Assembly (NCBI GenBank): GCA_024640985.1
Contig: JAHEDY010000008.1
Coordinates: 35,743-99,742, forward strand
Direction: 5' to 3'
Length of the DNA stretch: 64,000 bases
DNA from: Gammaproteobacteria bacterium
GTDB taxonomy: Bacteria; Pseudomonadota; Gammaproteobacteria; Pseudomonadales; Litorivicinaceae
This document shows, in pieces, positions 24,383-33,424 of the stretch (the first letter of the stretch is position 1; the number at the start of each line of letters is the position of its first letter). The translations under genes were made by a program, and so were the position numbers. The notes beneath the pieces are model-generated. The model was given only the letters and a program-made list of their open reading frames with translations. It made no database searches and had not been told where the DNA came from.

Positions 24383-24404
24383 CGAGAGCCTCAACAGGCT
24401 CTCG
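24383..24404 (+). terminator. Hairpin downstream of the 79-aa ORF (9-bp perfect stem, CAAC loop; no T-tract)
   Basis: cgagagcct-caac-aggctctcg, 18 nt after the stop codon; lacks a U-run, so terminator function is uncertain. Confidence 0.4.
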
Positions 24405-24572
24405 GGGGGCGGTATGAGCGACGAGACCACTCGTCTGATCGGCATGGGTCTCTTGCGGGAATAACAGTTCTTCAGATACTCGCATTTTTTATTCGGGATC
24501 GTAAACGAATCACTGCTGTGATTGTCGTTCTATGATACCGTCGCGACTTGATTGTTAACGGCGATTGTTCTC

Positions 24573-25499
24573 ATGCCCGACCTGATTCTTCATCATTATT
24601 GGCCATCACCCTTTGCGCACAAAATCCGGTTAGCGCTCGGCTTGGTCGACACATCATGGAAGTCTGTCGAGATTCCACGTGTTCCGCCAAAACCATTACT
24701 GATGCCACTTACAGCAGGCTATCGTCGCACGCCCGTCTTACAGAGTGGCGCAGATGTTTATTGCGATACGCAAAATATCGTGAGAGCCATTTCTGAGCTG
24801 ACTGCGACGAGCTTGTTGCTACCGACACGACAGCGTGGGCAAATCTTCGCCTTGACCGACTGGGTGGATGGGACCGTGTTTAATTTAGCCGCTCGAGTGA
24901 TTCTCACATCAGCGCTCGACACAGCGCCGCCTGAATTCATTCAAGACCGCGGTGGATTATATTTTGGACCAAATTGGACACCGGAAGGGTTGAAGGCGCA
25001 ATTGCCGGGCGTGATTCGGCAACTCGCCGCGCATTTGGACTCAATCAATCAAGGCCTGACTGATACTGGAGGCTATTTTACTGAGTCGCTATCTTACGCC
25101 GATATCTCCATTGCTTACGTGGCATGGTTTATCCGAGGGCGTTGGGATGTCGGTCCAGAATTTTTGTCGCAATTCCCAAGAGTTGAACGCATTGAGCGAG
25201 ACGTCCACGAACAAAGCACCGATCGTCATGAGGAAGTATCCGCTGAGTCGGCTTTAATGACGGCTTTGCAGGCAAAGTCCAGCGCCCCGCGGGGGGTACA
25301 AGCGCAGATTGGATCAAGACTGAGTGAAGGGATGCGGGTCTCGATCCGACCTCAAGCCGAAACCTCCGACCCCCCAATTATCGGTCGCTTACGTTATTTG
25401 GATCGAGTCAGGGTGTCGATCGATCATCAAGACCCGCAAGTCGGTGATGTGGTGGTCCATCTGCCGGTTGCCGGTTACCAAATTCAGCCGAGTGACTAG
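24573..25499 (+). CDS. Glutathione S-transferase family protein
   Basis: LILHHYWPSPFAHKIRLALGLVDTSWKSVEIPRVPPKPLLMPLTAGYRRTPVLQ thioredoxin-fold N-terminus. Confidence 0.82.
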   Translation: MPDLILHHYWPSPFAHKIRLALGLVDTSWKSVEIPRVPPKPLLMPLTAGYRRTPVLQSGADVYCDTQNIVRAISELTATSLLLPTRQRGQIFALTDWVDGTVFNLAARVILTSALDTAPPEFIQDRGGLYFGPNWTPEGLKAQLPGVIRQLAAHLDSINQGLTDTGGYFTESLSYADISIAYVAWFIRGRWDVGPEFLSQFPRVERIERDVHEQSTDRHEEVSAESALMTALQAKSSAPRGVQAQIGSRLSEGMRVSIRPQAETSDPPIIGRLRYLDRVRVSIDHQDPQVGDVVVHLPVAGYQIQPSD

Positions 25500-26373
25500 T
25501 CACCCATCGTCCGAAGATAACGTCCGTTGCATTCTGTTTATGGTGATTGCGATGGCAGGGTTTGCTGTCGAAGATGCAGTGATCAAGCAGTTATCCGCCA
25601 CCATGCCGATTTCACAGGTGCTCATGCTCATTGGTGCCGGTGGTTTGGTGGTCTTCGGGACGGTATCGCGCCTGACTCGAGTGAGCCTGGTGACAGCCGA
25701 AGTCCGAAAACCCTGGTTTATGATCCGGACGCTAGCTGAGTTGGCTTCGGCGATTTTTTTCGTGATCGCGATTGTTTACGCGTCACTGTCTGCGTCCTCG
25801 GCGATTTTACAAGCCACACCATTGGCGGTCTCACTCGCAGCCGCTTTATTCTTGAAGCAACATGTCAGTGTTCGTCAATGGGTGCTGATTGGTATGGGGT
25901 TTCTCGGTGTTTTGTGTGTGATCCAGCCGGGTCTTGAGGGGTTTAAACCTGCGGCTTTATCGGCCGTGATCGGTGTGGTCTTTTTGGCCCTTCGCGATGC
26001 GATCACCCGCTCGATCTCAGTAACTGTTCCTGCGCTTTCAGTATCTTTCTGGGCATTTTTCGCATTGTTGATGGCTGGAGTGGTCACGATTCCGTTTTTT
26101 GGCGCCTTTGGGGGGATTACGGTTGAACACATTGGACTGCTAGTGATCTCGACTCTGTGTGGCACCGGGGCTTATTTTTGTGTAGTGATGGCGACTCGTG
26201 GTGGCGATGTAGCAGTGGTTGCTCCCTTTCGCTACACCCGTTTGATCTTTGCGCTCGGTCTGGCTGTGGTGTTTTTTGACGAGGAAGTCAACGCCATGAT
26301 GTTAATCGGGAGCAGCCTGATTATCGGCTCTGGGATTGTCATGCTTGCTTCTGGGGGATCAGTCAGGAAGTAA
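25492..26373 (+). CDS. EamA/DMT family transporter
   Basis: About 10 TM segments, two EamA repeats; GTG start at 25492 overlapping the GST stop. Confidence 0.85.
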   Translation: MTSHPSSEDNVRCILFMVIAMAGFAVEDAVIKQLSATMPISQVLMLIGAGGLVVFGTVSRLTRVSLVTAEVRKPWFMIRTLAELASAIFFVIAIVYASLSASSAILQATPLAVSLAAALFLKQHVSVRQWVLIGMGFLGVLCVIQPGLEGFKPAALSAVIGVVFLALRDAITRSISVTVPALSVSFWAFFALLMAGVVTIPFFGAFGGITVEHIGLLVISTLCGTGAYFCVVMATRGGDVAVVAPFRYTRLIFALGLAVVFFDEEVNAMMLIGSSLIIGSGIVMLASGGSVRK

Positions 26374-27123
26374 GCCGACCAGAGTGCGGACGAGGTCGGC
26401 GTTATCAGACGCAATAGTCCCGTCAGGCAGCCAAATTCCATTTTCAAAACCGATACGAAGATCCATACCTTCTGATGCCGCACGGAGCAGACATGGAATT
26501 TGGCCTTGTCCAAATGCGCAAATCATTTCACGCTCGGGCCTTAGCTCCTTTGGCTGTGCTTCCCTTGCTTCCAAAAAGGGGTCCAGTTGATCAGGAGTGC
26601 TTTCTTGATCTTTTGAATATCGCCCGAGGACATACAGCACCTCAAGCGATGTTGTCTGAATGATGCCTTGATCGACCAATGAGCTTAGCGTCTTGAGGTC
26701 GTCAGTGTCGTATAAAATAAACTGAACGCGGGTTTTGGCGAGCAGTTCTGCGAAAAAAGCCGTCAAAGTTCTCGGTTCCTGTGCGCGCAGGATTTCACGG
26801 ATTGCAACAGAGACCCATGGCGCCTGGATTCGCGCTAATAAATCGATTTGAGCCTCGGCTTCGTAAATGCCTGCCGCTTCGGACGTCACTTGAACCGAAA
26901 GCCCAGGGACGCGGCGATGTAATTGCGTGATTAATGTTTCATAGCGTTCAACGTCCAAGAGGTGGAGTTGGTCGTTCGTGCGAATGTGCGCGTGAATTCC
27001 CCGAGCCCCAGCTTCAAAACAGGCCGCCGCAGTTTCCACCAAGTCCTGGTCAGTGACCGGGACTGCTGGGTGGTCAAGAGTGGTTCGTCGCGCACCATTC
27101 GGCGCAACCATGATGAACGTCAT
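26359..27123 (-). CDS. Beta-keto acid cleavage enzyme (BKACE, DUF849) family
   Basis: GARRTTLDHPAVPVTDQDLVETAAACFEAGARGIHAHIR; DLRIGFENGIWLPDGTIASDNADLVRTLV. Confidence 0.87.
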   Translation of the reverse strand: MTFIMVAPNGARRTTLDHPAVPVTDQDLVETAAACFEAGARGIHAHIRTNDQLHLLDVERYETLITQLHRRVPGLSVQVTSEAAGIYEAEAQIDLLARIQAPWVSVAIREILRAQEPRTLTAFFAELLAKTRVQFILYDTDDLKTLSSLVDQGIIQTTSLEVLYVLGRYSKDQESTPDQLDPFLEAREAQPKELRPEREMICAFGQGQIPCLLRAASEGMDLRIGFENGIWLPDGTIASDNADLVRTLVGLLPD

Positions 27124-28472
27124 GCAGCACGATCTCGACTGGAGCTAACATCGCCAATCGCACGTGTCAGGCGATCGGTAATGATCTGAACATCAGCCGC
27201 CTCAATGATGAAAGGCGGTGCCAGTAAAATATGATCGCCTGATTGCCCATCGATGGTTCCAGACATCGGGTAGCACATCAATCCATGACTCATCGCGACT
27301 TTTTTAATTTGACCCGCAGTTTTCAACGCAGGGTCTAATGGGGCTTTGGTCTCTCGGTCACCAACCAGCTCAATGCCTACAAAAAGCCCGCGTCCACGAA
27401 TATCTCCAACCCATGGATGGGATCCTAGTGAAGCATTCAAAGAGCTCTGAAGGAGCGAGCCCATTGCCTGAACATGCTCCATCATTCCTGGTGCAGTGAG
27501 CTCTTCCATCACAGCTAATCCAGCCGCACAGGCGGTTGGATGCCCCATATAGGTGTGGCCATGCTGAAAGAACCCGGATCCGTCAACGATCGCCTGATAG
27601 ATGAAGTGTTGGCATAGCATCGCACCGATGGGCTGAATTCCTGCTCCAAGGCCTTTAGCGATACACAGCATATCTGGTTTGACTCGATCGTGATCACAGG
27701 CATACAGGTAACCGGTTCGCCCCATGCCGCACATGACTTCATCGAGTATTAACAACACACCATATTGATCGCAAATGTCTCGAATCCGCTTGTAATATCC
27801 ATCAACCGCGGGAACAGCTCCCATGGTGGCGCCCACTACCGGCTCGGCGACAAAGGCAGCGACGCGGCCCTCACCGATGCGTAAAATTTCCTGTTCCAGT
27901 TCATTCGCAACTCGCAAACCGTAGGCTTCAGGTGTTTCTCCCGGATTTGCCCAGCGATAATAATGACAGGGGCTGATGTGACTCATGTGCGTTGGTAGCA
28001 GTGGCTCGAACTGTCGACGACGCCATTGATTACCGCCACTCCCAAGTGCTCCGAGAGTATTGCCGTGGTAGCTCTGGCGGCGGCCAATAATATGGGTGCG
28101 GTCAGGTTCGCCAATTTCGAGGAAATACTGCCGCGCAAGCTTCAGTGCTGCTTCCATAGCTTCGCTTCCACCACTGACGAAATAGACGTGATCGATTCCA
28201 TCTGGAGCTTGATTAACTAACACATCGGCGAGCTGCTCAGCCGGTTCGGAGGTAAAGAAGCCAGTATGCGCAAACGCCATGGTTTGCAACTGCTGACATG
28301 CTCGATCAATGACTTTTTTCGGAGTATGACCAAGACAACTCACCGCAGCTCCTCCACAGGCATCAAGATAGCGATTACCTTCGGAATCGATGAGATAAAT
28401 TCCATCACCGGCAACAGCAATGGGCAGGCTAAGCTTTGGCGCTCGGCCAAAAATTGAGTGAGAAACGGCCAC
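27120..28472 (-). CDS. Class III pyridoxal-phosphate aminotransferase
   Basis: RYLDACGGAAVSCLGH, YFVSGGSEAMEAALKLARQY, LILDEVMCGMGRTGYLYACDH, CIAKGLGAGIQPIGAML. Confidence 0.93.
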   Translation of the reverse strand: MAVSHSIFGRAPKLSLPIAVAGDGIYLIDSEGNRYLDACGGAAVSCLGHTPKKVIDRACQQLQTMAFAHTGFFTSEPAEQLADVLVNQAPDGIDHVYFVSGGSEAMEAALKLARQYFLEIGEPDRTHIIGRRQSYHGNTLGALGSGGNQWRRRQFEPLLPTHMSHISPCHYYRWANPGETPEAYGLRVANELEQEILRIGEGRVAAFVAEPVVGATMGAVPAVDGYYKRIRDICDQYGVLLILDEVMCGMGRTGYLYACDHDRVKPDMLCIAKGLGAGIQPIGAMLCQHFIYQAIVDGSGFFQHGHTYMGHPTACAAGLAVMEELTAPGMMEHVQAMGSLLQSSLNASLGSHPWVGDIRGRGLFVGIELVGDRETKAPLDPALKTAGQIKKVAMSHGLMCYPMSGTIDGQSGDHILLAPPFIIEAADVQIITDRLTRAIGDVSSSRDRAA

Positions 28473-31064
28473 TTATACCTCCTTCGAACGACGTGTTCGT
28501 TGTGACCATCCGACAATGAGCAGCAGGAAAAGTGCAGGTAAATACATCCATTCCTTCGTCAGTCGGTTTGTTTGTTCCATTGCAATTTCAGCGAGTTCTA
28601 CAGGGGTGTCCCCATAAAAATCGAATCGTTGCATTGTCTGAAAATTCTCAGTACCTGGGAAAGGCTCGTCCAAGAGGATTGAAGCCTGTTCTGAGCGAGC
28701 AAGGACTCCTGCCTGATCCAAGGCGCTTGAGAGGGTGTTGGCGGAGTCGGCTTGGATCAGTAACACCAGTTGTGTGAGTTGATCCGGATTGTCGAAATCT
28801 GGACCTTCGATGGTCAGCCTGACCTGGCCGTTCAGATTTGCTTGATCCAAGGTCGTTTCGCTGATGGTTAGAGAACTCCATGGTTCTTGAATCTGATCGA
28901 TCCAATATCCCGGGCGAACCAGTGTGAATGCGATCAATAGAAGGGTTGCTGTTTCCCACCACTTCGACTTCACAATCCAAAAGCCCTGAGTTGCAGCACC
29001 AAATAGCATCATGGCAGTGGCGGCAACGATAAAGATGATGACTCCCTGGAGCACAGTGACGTCGATTAACAGCAGGTCGGTATTGAAGATGAAAATAAAG
29101 GGCAGAATAGCCGTTCGAATATCGTAGGCGAATCCCTGAAGGCCGGTACGGATCGGATCGCCTTGGCTGATGGCTGCTGCTGCAAAGGCAGCCAATCCAA
29201 CAGGGGGTGTGTCATCTGCGAGGATTCCGAAATAAAAAACAAACAAGTGCACAGCGATTAACGGAACAATCAAACCTGATTGCGCACCGACGCTGACGAT
29301 GACCGGCGCCATCAACGATGACACGACAATGTAGTTGGCAGTCGTCGGAAGGCCCATCCCTAAAATCAGACACATCACGGCAACGAGTATGAGCATCAAA
29401 ATCAAGCTACCACCAGAAAGCACTTCGACCAGTTCACCAATGACTTGATGCGCGCCAGTTAACGAGACGGTGCCGATAATGAGACCCGCGGCTGCTGTCG
29501 CCACGCCAATGCTGATCATGTTTTCAGCACCTTGAATCATTCCGGAGATCGCGGCTTTGAGACCGCCAACCCATTGTTCGCCTGTCCATGACTGACCGCG
29601 GAACAGGGCTTTGATTGGGTCTTGCGTCAGAATCACAAACAAGATGGCCATCGTGCCCCAGAATGCGGACAATGCAGGTGAAAGACGCTCAATGAGTACG
29701 CACCAGAGTAACACCACGATCGGGACTAAAAAGTGCAATCCTTGAACTAAAATTTCTCGCGCAGGAATGTCATGGATCGAAGGGTCATCTGCAAGTAGAT
29801 CGCCAAGATCCTTGCTCTTCGCGGCAATTTTCAGGGTGACCAAATAAATGGTCACAAAGAGTAACATCGCAGCCGGAATCGTTGTTTCCGGGGCAATGCT
29901 CTGGGTCCAGCCAAATAGAAGATTGGTCACAATTCCTAAGAGTCCAAATCCCAAGAATCCAGCAATCACACCGCCAAGCTTGTGCGCGAGCGGCAATGCA
30001 CGCGACGAACGTTCCGATCCCTCAAGTCCGAGTTTGACGGCTTCTAAATGGACGATATACATCAGTCCGATATAGGAAACGATGGCGGGTAACACCGCAT
30101 GAGTAATGAGGTCTAAATATGAAATACCAGTGAACTCGGCAATCAAAAACGCGGCTGCACCCATGACCGGTGGAGTGAGCTGTCCGTTTGTCGATGCGGC
30201 GACTTCGATCGCACCCGCTTTTTCAGCGGTAAGGCCGGTCTTTTTCATCAAAGGAATGGTGAAGGTTCCTGTCGAAACGACATTGGCGATTGACGAGCCT
30301 GAGTAGATTCCGGATAGCCCGGAGGCAACGACTGCGGCTTTCGCTGGTCCACCTCGCAGATGCCCCAAAAGGGCGTAGGCCAGGCGGATAAAATAAATTC
30401 CAGCGCCGGCTTTCTCGAGCAGTGCTCCGAAAAGTACGAACAAAAAAATCATTGAGGAGGCAACGCCGAGAGCAACGCCAAAGACTCCTTCGGTTTGCAT
30501 CCAGAAATGCCAGAGGGCTTTGTTTAGCGATGCGCCTTTCCACTGCATGGTGTCAGGCATGAAGCTTTGGTCACCAAAAAACACATAAAACAGAAAGCAT
30601 GAGCAGACGATCAGCAGAGGTAAGCCGAGGCATCGATAAAGAGCCAGCGCGAGGCTGAGCATGCCGATCGCAGAGATCCATAAATCGCTAGCGGTTGGAA
30701 GCCCAGCGCGATCTGAGATTTGGTCTTTAAAAACCAGTAAATAGAGGCATGACATTGCTGCAATAAGGGCAGCTACATAGTCATACCATGGTGTTTGGGC
30801 GCTCGGTGATTGTTTGTTGAGCGGGTAGGCGAGCATCGCGAGCGCGAATGCGAACGCGAGATGAATTTGTCGGACTTCTTGATTGTTAAATACCAAGCTG
30901 AGCCCAGTCCACTCGGTCAAGACGAAGGGAACGACACTTGCCACGTAGAGCTGAAACACGGACCACAAAAAGCAGAGTGTTAGGATCAGCGTACGGGCGC
31001 TCCGATAGGGCGGATGGCGCCGATCATCAGCCACCGGAAAGGGTTGGTTATCGCTTGTATTCAT
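28473..31064 (-). CDS. TRAP transporter permease, fused DctQM type (TAXI class) with C-terminal DUF3394-like region
   Basis: More than 12 TM; GLSGIYSGSSIANVVSTGTFTIPLMKKTGLTAEKAGAIEVAASTNGQLTPPVMGAAAFLIAEF; start placed at 31064. Confidence 0.92.
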   Translation of the reverse strand: MNTSDNQPFPVADDRRHPPYRSARTLILTLCFLWSVFQLYVASVVPFVLTEWTGLSLVFNNQEVRQIHLAFAFALAMLAYPLNKQSPSAQTPWYDYVAALIAAMSCLYLLVFKDQISDRAGLPTASDLWISAIGMLSLALALYRCLGLPLLIVCSCFLFYVFFGDQSFMPDTMQWKGASLNKALWHFWMQTEGVFGVALGVASSMIFLFVLFGALLEKAGAGIYFIRLAYALLGHLRGGPAKAAVVASGLSGIYSGSSIANVVSTGTFTIPLMKKTGLTAEKAGAIEVAASTNGQLTPPVMGAAAFLIAEFTGISYLDLITHAVLPAIVSYIGLMYIVHLEAVKLGLEGSERSSRALPLAHKLGGVIAGFLGFGLLGIVTNLLFGWTQSIAPETTIPAAMLLFVTIYLVTLKIAAKSKDLGDLLADDPSIHDIPAREILVQGLHFLVPIVVLLWCVLIERLSPALSAFWGTMAILFVILTQDPIKALFRGQSWTGEQWVGGLKAAISGMIQGAENMISIGVATAAAGLIIGTVSLTGAHQVIGELVEVLSGGSLILMLILVAVMCLILGMGLPTTANYIVVSSLMAPVIVSVGAQSGLIVPLIAVHLFVFYFGILADDTPPVGLAAFAAAAISQGDPIRTGLQGFAYDIRTAILPFIFIFNTDLLLIDVTVLQGVIIFIVAATAMMLFGAATQGFWIVKSKWWETATLLLIAFTLVRPGYWIDQIQEPWSSLTISETTLDQANLNGQVRLTIEGPDFDNPDQLTQLVLLIQADSANTLSSALDQAGVLARSEQASILLDEPFPGTENFQTMQRFDFYGDTPVELAEIAMEQTNRLTKEWMYLPALFLLLIVGWSQRTRRSKEV

Positions 31065-31087
31065 CGTTTTTCGGTCAGGTGAGAGTT

Positions 31088-31107
31088 GAGGGGGCAATTG
31101 CCCCCTC
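31088..31107. repeat. Perfect 20-bp GC-rich palindrome in the TAXI-TRAP intercistronic gap
   Basis: gagggggcaa|ttgccccctc; can fold as an 8-bp stem with AATT loop. Confidence 0.85.
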
Positions 31108-31121
31108 GATGATGGCCTTAA

Positions 31122-32090
31122 TTATTTCCAGCCACGCTCTTTGTAGTACTTCATCGCACCTGGGTGAATTGGCGCTGAGAGTCCATCGCTAATCATCTGC
31201 TCTTCGTTAAGATTGGCAAATGCTGGGTGGAGCTTTTTAAAGTCTGCGAAGTTGTCAAACACAGCTTTCACCACTGTGTACACGACATCGTCAGAAATTT
31301 TTGCTGAAGTGACAAAGGTTGCACCGACACCAAAGGTCGTTGTTTCGTTTGGATTGTCTTTATACATTCCGCCAGGAACTGTTGCGACACGGTAGAACGA
31401 GTTATCAGCGACAAGCTTGTCGATCGGCGCACCTTTGACAGACACGAGACGGACATCACAGCTATTTGTTGCTTCGGTGATTGCGGCAGCCGGGTGGCCG
31501 ATGGTGTAAATCATTGCGTCGATTTTCCCGTCACACAATGCCTGCGCCATTTCTGAACCTTTCAGTTCGGCAGCAACCGCGAAATCGCTCATCTTCATGC
31601 CAAAGGCATCCATGACCACTTCCATCGTTGCGCGTTGGCCAGACCCTGGGTTACCCACGTTGACTTTCATGCCCTTGAGATCTTCAAACTTCGTGACATT
31701 GTTGAATGACTTGCCGCGAACTAACAGTGTGAAGGGTTCAGGATGGACAGAGAACACAGCGCGAAGGTCTGTGAAGGCGCCTTGGTCCTTAAATTTTGAT
31801 GAGCCGTTGTAGGCATGATACTGCCAGTCTGACTGCGCAACACCGAACTCGAGCTCACCCGCCCGGATCGTATTGATGTTGTAAACGGATCCACCTGTGG
31901 ATTCAGCAGAACAGCGGATGCCGTGCGTCTTACGATCTTTGTTAACAAGACGACAGATAGCACCACCTGTTGGATAGTAGACGCCAGTCACGCCACCTGT
32001 GCCAATTGAGATAAATTGTTGTGCCTGTACAGCTCCTGCTGTGAGACCGAAGGCAGCAACAGATGCGAGGGCGAAGTGTTTAATCTTCAT
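31122..32090 (-). CDS. TAXI family TRAP transporter solute-binding protein
   Basis: Signal peptide [69 protein letters not shown]; start placed at 32090. Confidence 0.94.
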   Translation of the reverse strand: MKIKHFALASVAAFGLTAGAVQAQQFISIGTGGVTGVYYPTGGAICRLVNKDRKTHGIRCSAESTGGSVYNINTIRAGELEFGVAQSDWQYHAYNGSSKFKDQGAFTDLRAVFSVHPEPFTLLVRGKSFNNVTKFEDLKGMKVNVGNPGSGQRATMEVVMDAFGMKMSDFAVAAELKGSEMAQALCDGKIDAMIYTIGHPAAAITEATNSCDVRLVSVKGAPIDKLVADNSFYRVATVPGGMYKDNPNETTTFGVGATFVTSAKISDDVVYTVVKAVFDNFADFKKLHPAFANLNEEQMISDGLSAPIHPGAMKYYKERGWK

Positions 32091-32178
32091 AGATGTACTC
32101 CTTGTTTTTGTACTTTTGTGTCCTAGCAAGACATCGCAAACTATCACCGAGTGGAAGAGCCTTCGCAAACTTTGTGGT

Positions 32179-32226
32179 ACGTTTGTTTCGAAATTTAAGG
32201 TTTTTTCCTATTTTCGAAACAAACGT
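32179..32226. promoter_or_regulatory. Perfect 15-bp inverted repeat, candidate RpiR operator in divergent promoter
   Basis: ACGTTTGTTTCGAAA (32179-32193) ... 18 nt ... TTTCGAAACAAACGT (32212-32226); each arm contains the palindrome TTTCGAAA. Confidence 0.75.
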
Positions 32227-32240
32227 GTTGTGAGCGAGTC

Positions 32241-33098
32241 ATGAATATCCACGCCATCAAGGCCAAAATTGAGAGTTGTCCGCCGACGCAGCAGCGAGTT
32301 GGTCGATATCTATTACGCCACGGCGCTGAAATTCCTTTTCTGAGCGTTCGAGCGTTGGCAGCTCGGTCTGGCGTCACCCCCTCGACAGTCATGCGGTTAA
32401 TGAAATCGCTTCGATTCGACGGCTATGGCGATCTGCAAACCGTATTTCGCAGGGAGTACCTCGGTCCATCCGAAGCCATCACAACAGCGAAAGAAAACGA
32501 ACATGAACGATCGTTCCGAGTGGCGTTGGCGAGCGTGTTTGCCCCAGAGAAACGCGAGCAACTCGATCGGATTGCTCGATTGATCTTTGAGTCGCCGTGC
32601 CACGTCGCAGGGTTTCGAAGTGCCTACAGCCTGTCACATTATTTGGCGTATCTGTTGAATATGATTCAGCACAATGTGTTTTTGGTGCCCAATTCCGAGT
32701 CGGCCGCTTATGACCACTTGATGCTTGCGAGACCTGACCATGTGTTGGTGGTGTTTTCAACACATCCTTATGCATCGCAGTCGATCAAGGTCGCGAGATT
32801 AGCGAAAGAGAGTGATTTGAGGATCATTGCGGTCACTGATAGCTCAGAATCTCCCTTGTGTGCGCTTGCTCACGAAGTGGTGGTGATGGATCAAATCTTG
32901 ATGGATTACATTCCCAGCAGAATTTCCTTTTTTGCTCTGATCGAATATTTGGTTGAGAGCGGTTGTAGTCTTCAGGATCGAAAATCCCGACGAGAATTGA
33001 AGCAATTTCGGCACCAAATGGAAAAACTGTCAGGATATTGGTCACCGGAATCTAGTGATCCATTCGTAGATCGTGAGCAAGAAGGATTATCGCCATGA
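32241..33098 (+). CDS. MurR/RpiR family transcriptional regulator (HTH + SIS domain)
   Basis: N-terminal HTH: VRALAARSGVTPSTVMRLMKSLRFDGYGDLQTVFR; SIS-like CHVAGFRSAYSLSHYLAYLL..VLVVFSTHPYASQSIKVARLA. Confidence 0.92.
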   Translation: MNIHAIKAKIESCPPTQQRVGRYLLRHGAEIPFLSVRALAARSGVTPSTVMRLMKSLRFDGYGDLQTVFRREYLGPSEAITTAKENEHERSFRVALASVFAPEKREQLDRIARLIFESPCHVAGFRSAYSLSHYLAYLLNMIQHNVFLVPNSESAAYDHLMLARPDHVLVVFSTHPYASQSIKVARLAKESDLRIIAVTDSSESPLCALAHEVVVMDQILMDYIPSRISFFALIEYLVESGCSLQDRKSRRELKQFRHQMEKLSGYWSPESSDPFVDREQEGLSP

Positions 33099-33424
33099 GT
33101 TACGTCTTTCTTGCCGGTGCGATTCTGTTCGAAGTGATCGGCACCTTGCTACTTCCGGTGACTCAAAATTTTACTCGGGCCATGCCAACGGTGATCATGA
33201 TCACATGTTATGGCGTGGCTTTTTATTGTCTGACATTCGCTATCCGAGATATCCCGATTGCCATTGTGTATGCCATTTGGAGTGGCATCGGAGTCTTTTT
33301 GATTGCTGTCTTCAGTGCCTTTGTTTACAAACAGATGCTCGAGTGGCAGGCGATTGTGGGGCTCGCGTTAATTATTTCAGGTGTTGCCTTGGTAAATGTG
33401 TTCAGCGCATCGCATCCCGGCTAA
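33095..33424 (+). CDS. Small multidrug resistance (SMR) family transporter
   Basis: YVFLAGAILFEVIGTLLLPVTQNF...AIVYAIWSGIGVFLIAVFSAFVYKQ; 4 TM. Confidence 0.9.
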   Translation: MSYVFLAGAILFEVIGTLLLPVTQNFTRAMPTVIMITCYGVAFYCLTFAIRDIPIAIVYAIWSGIGVFLIAVFSAFVYKQMLEWQAIVGLALIISGVALVNVFSASHPG

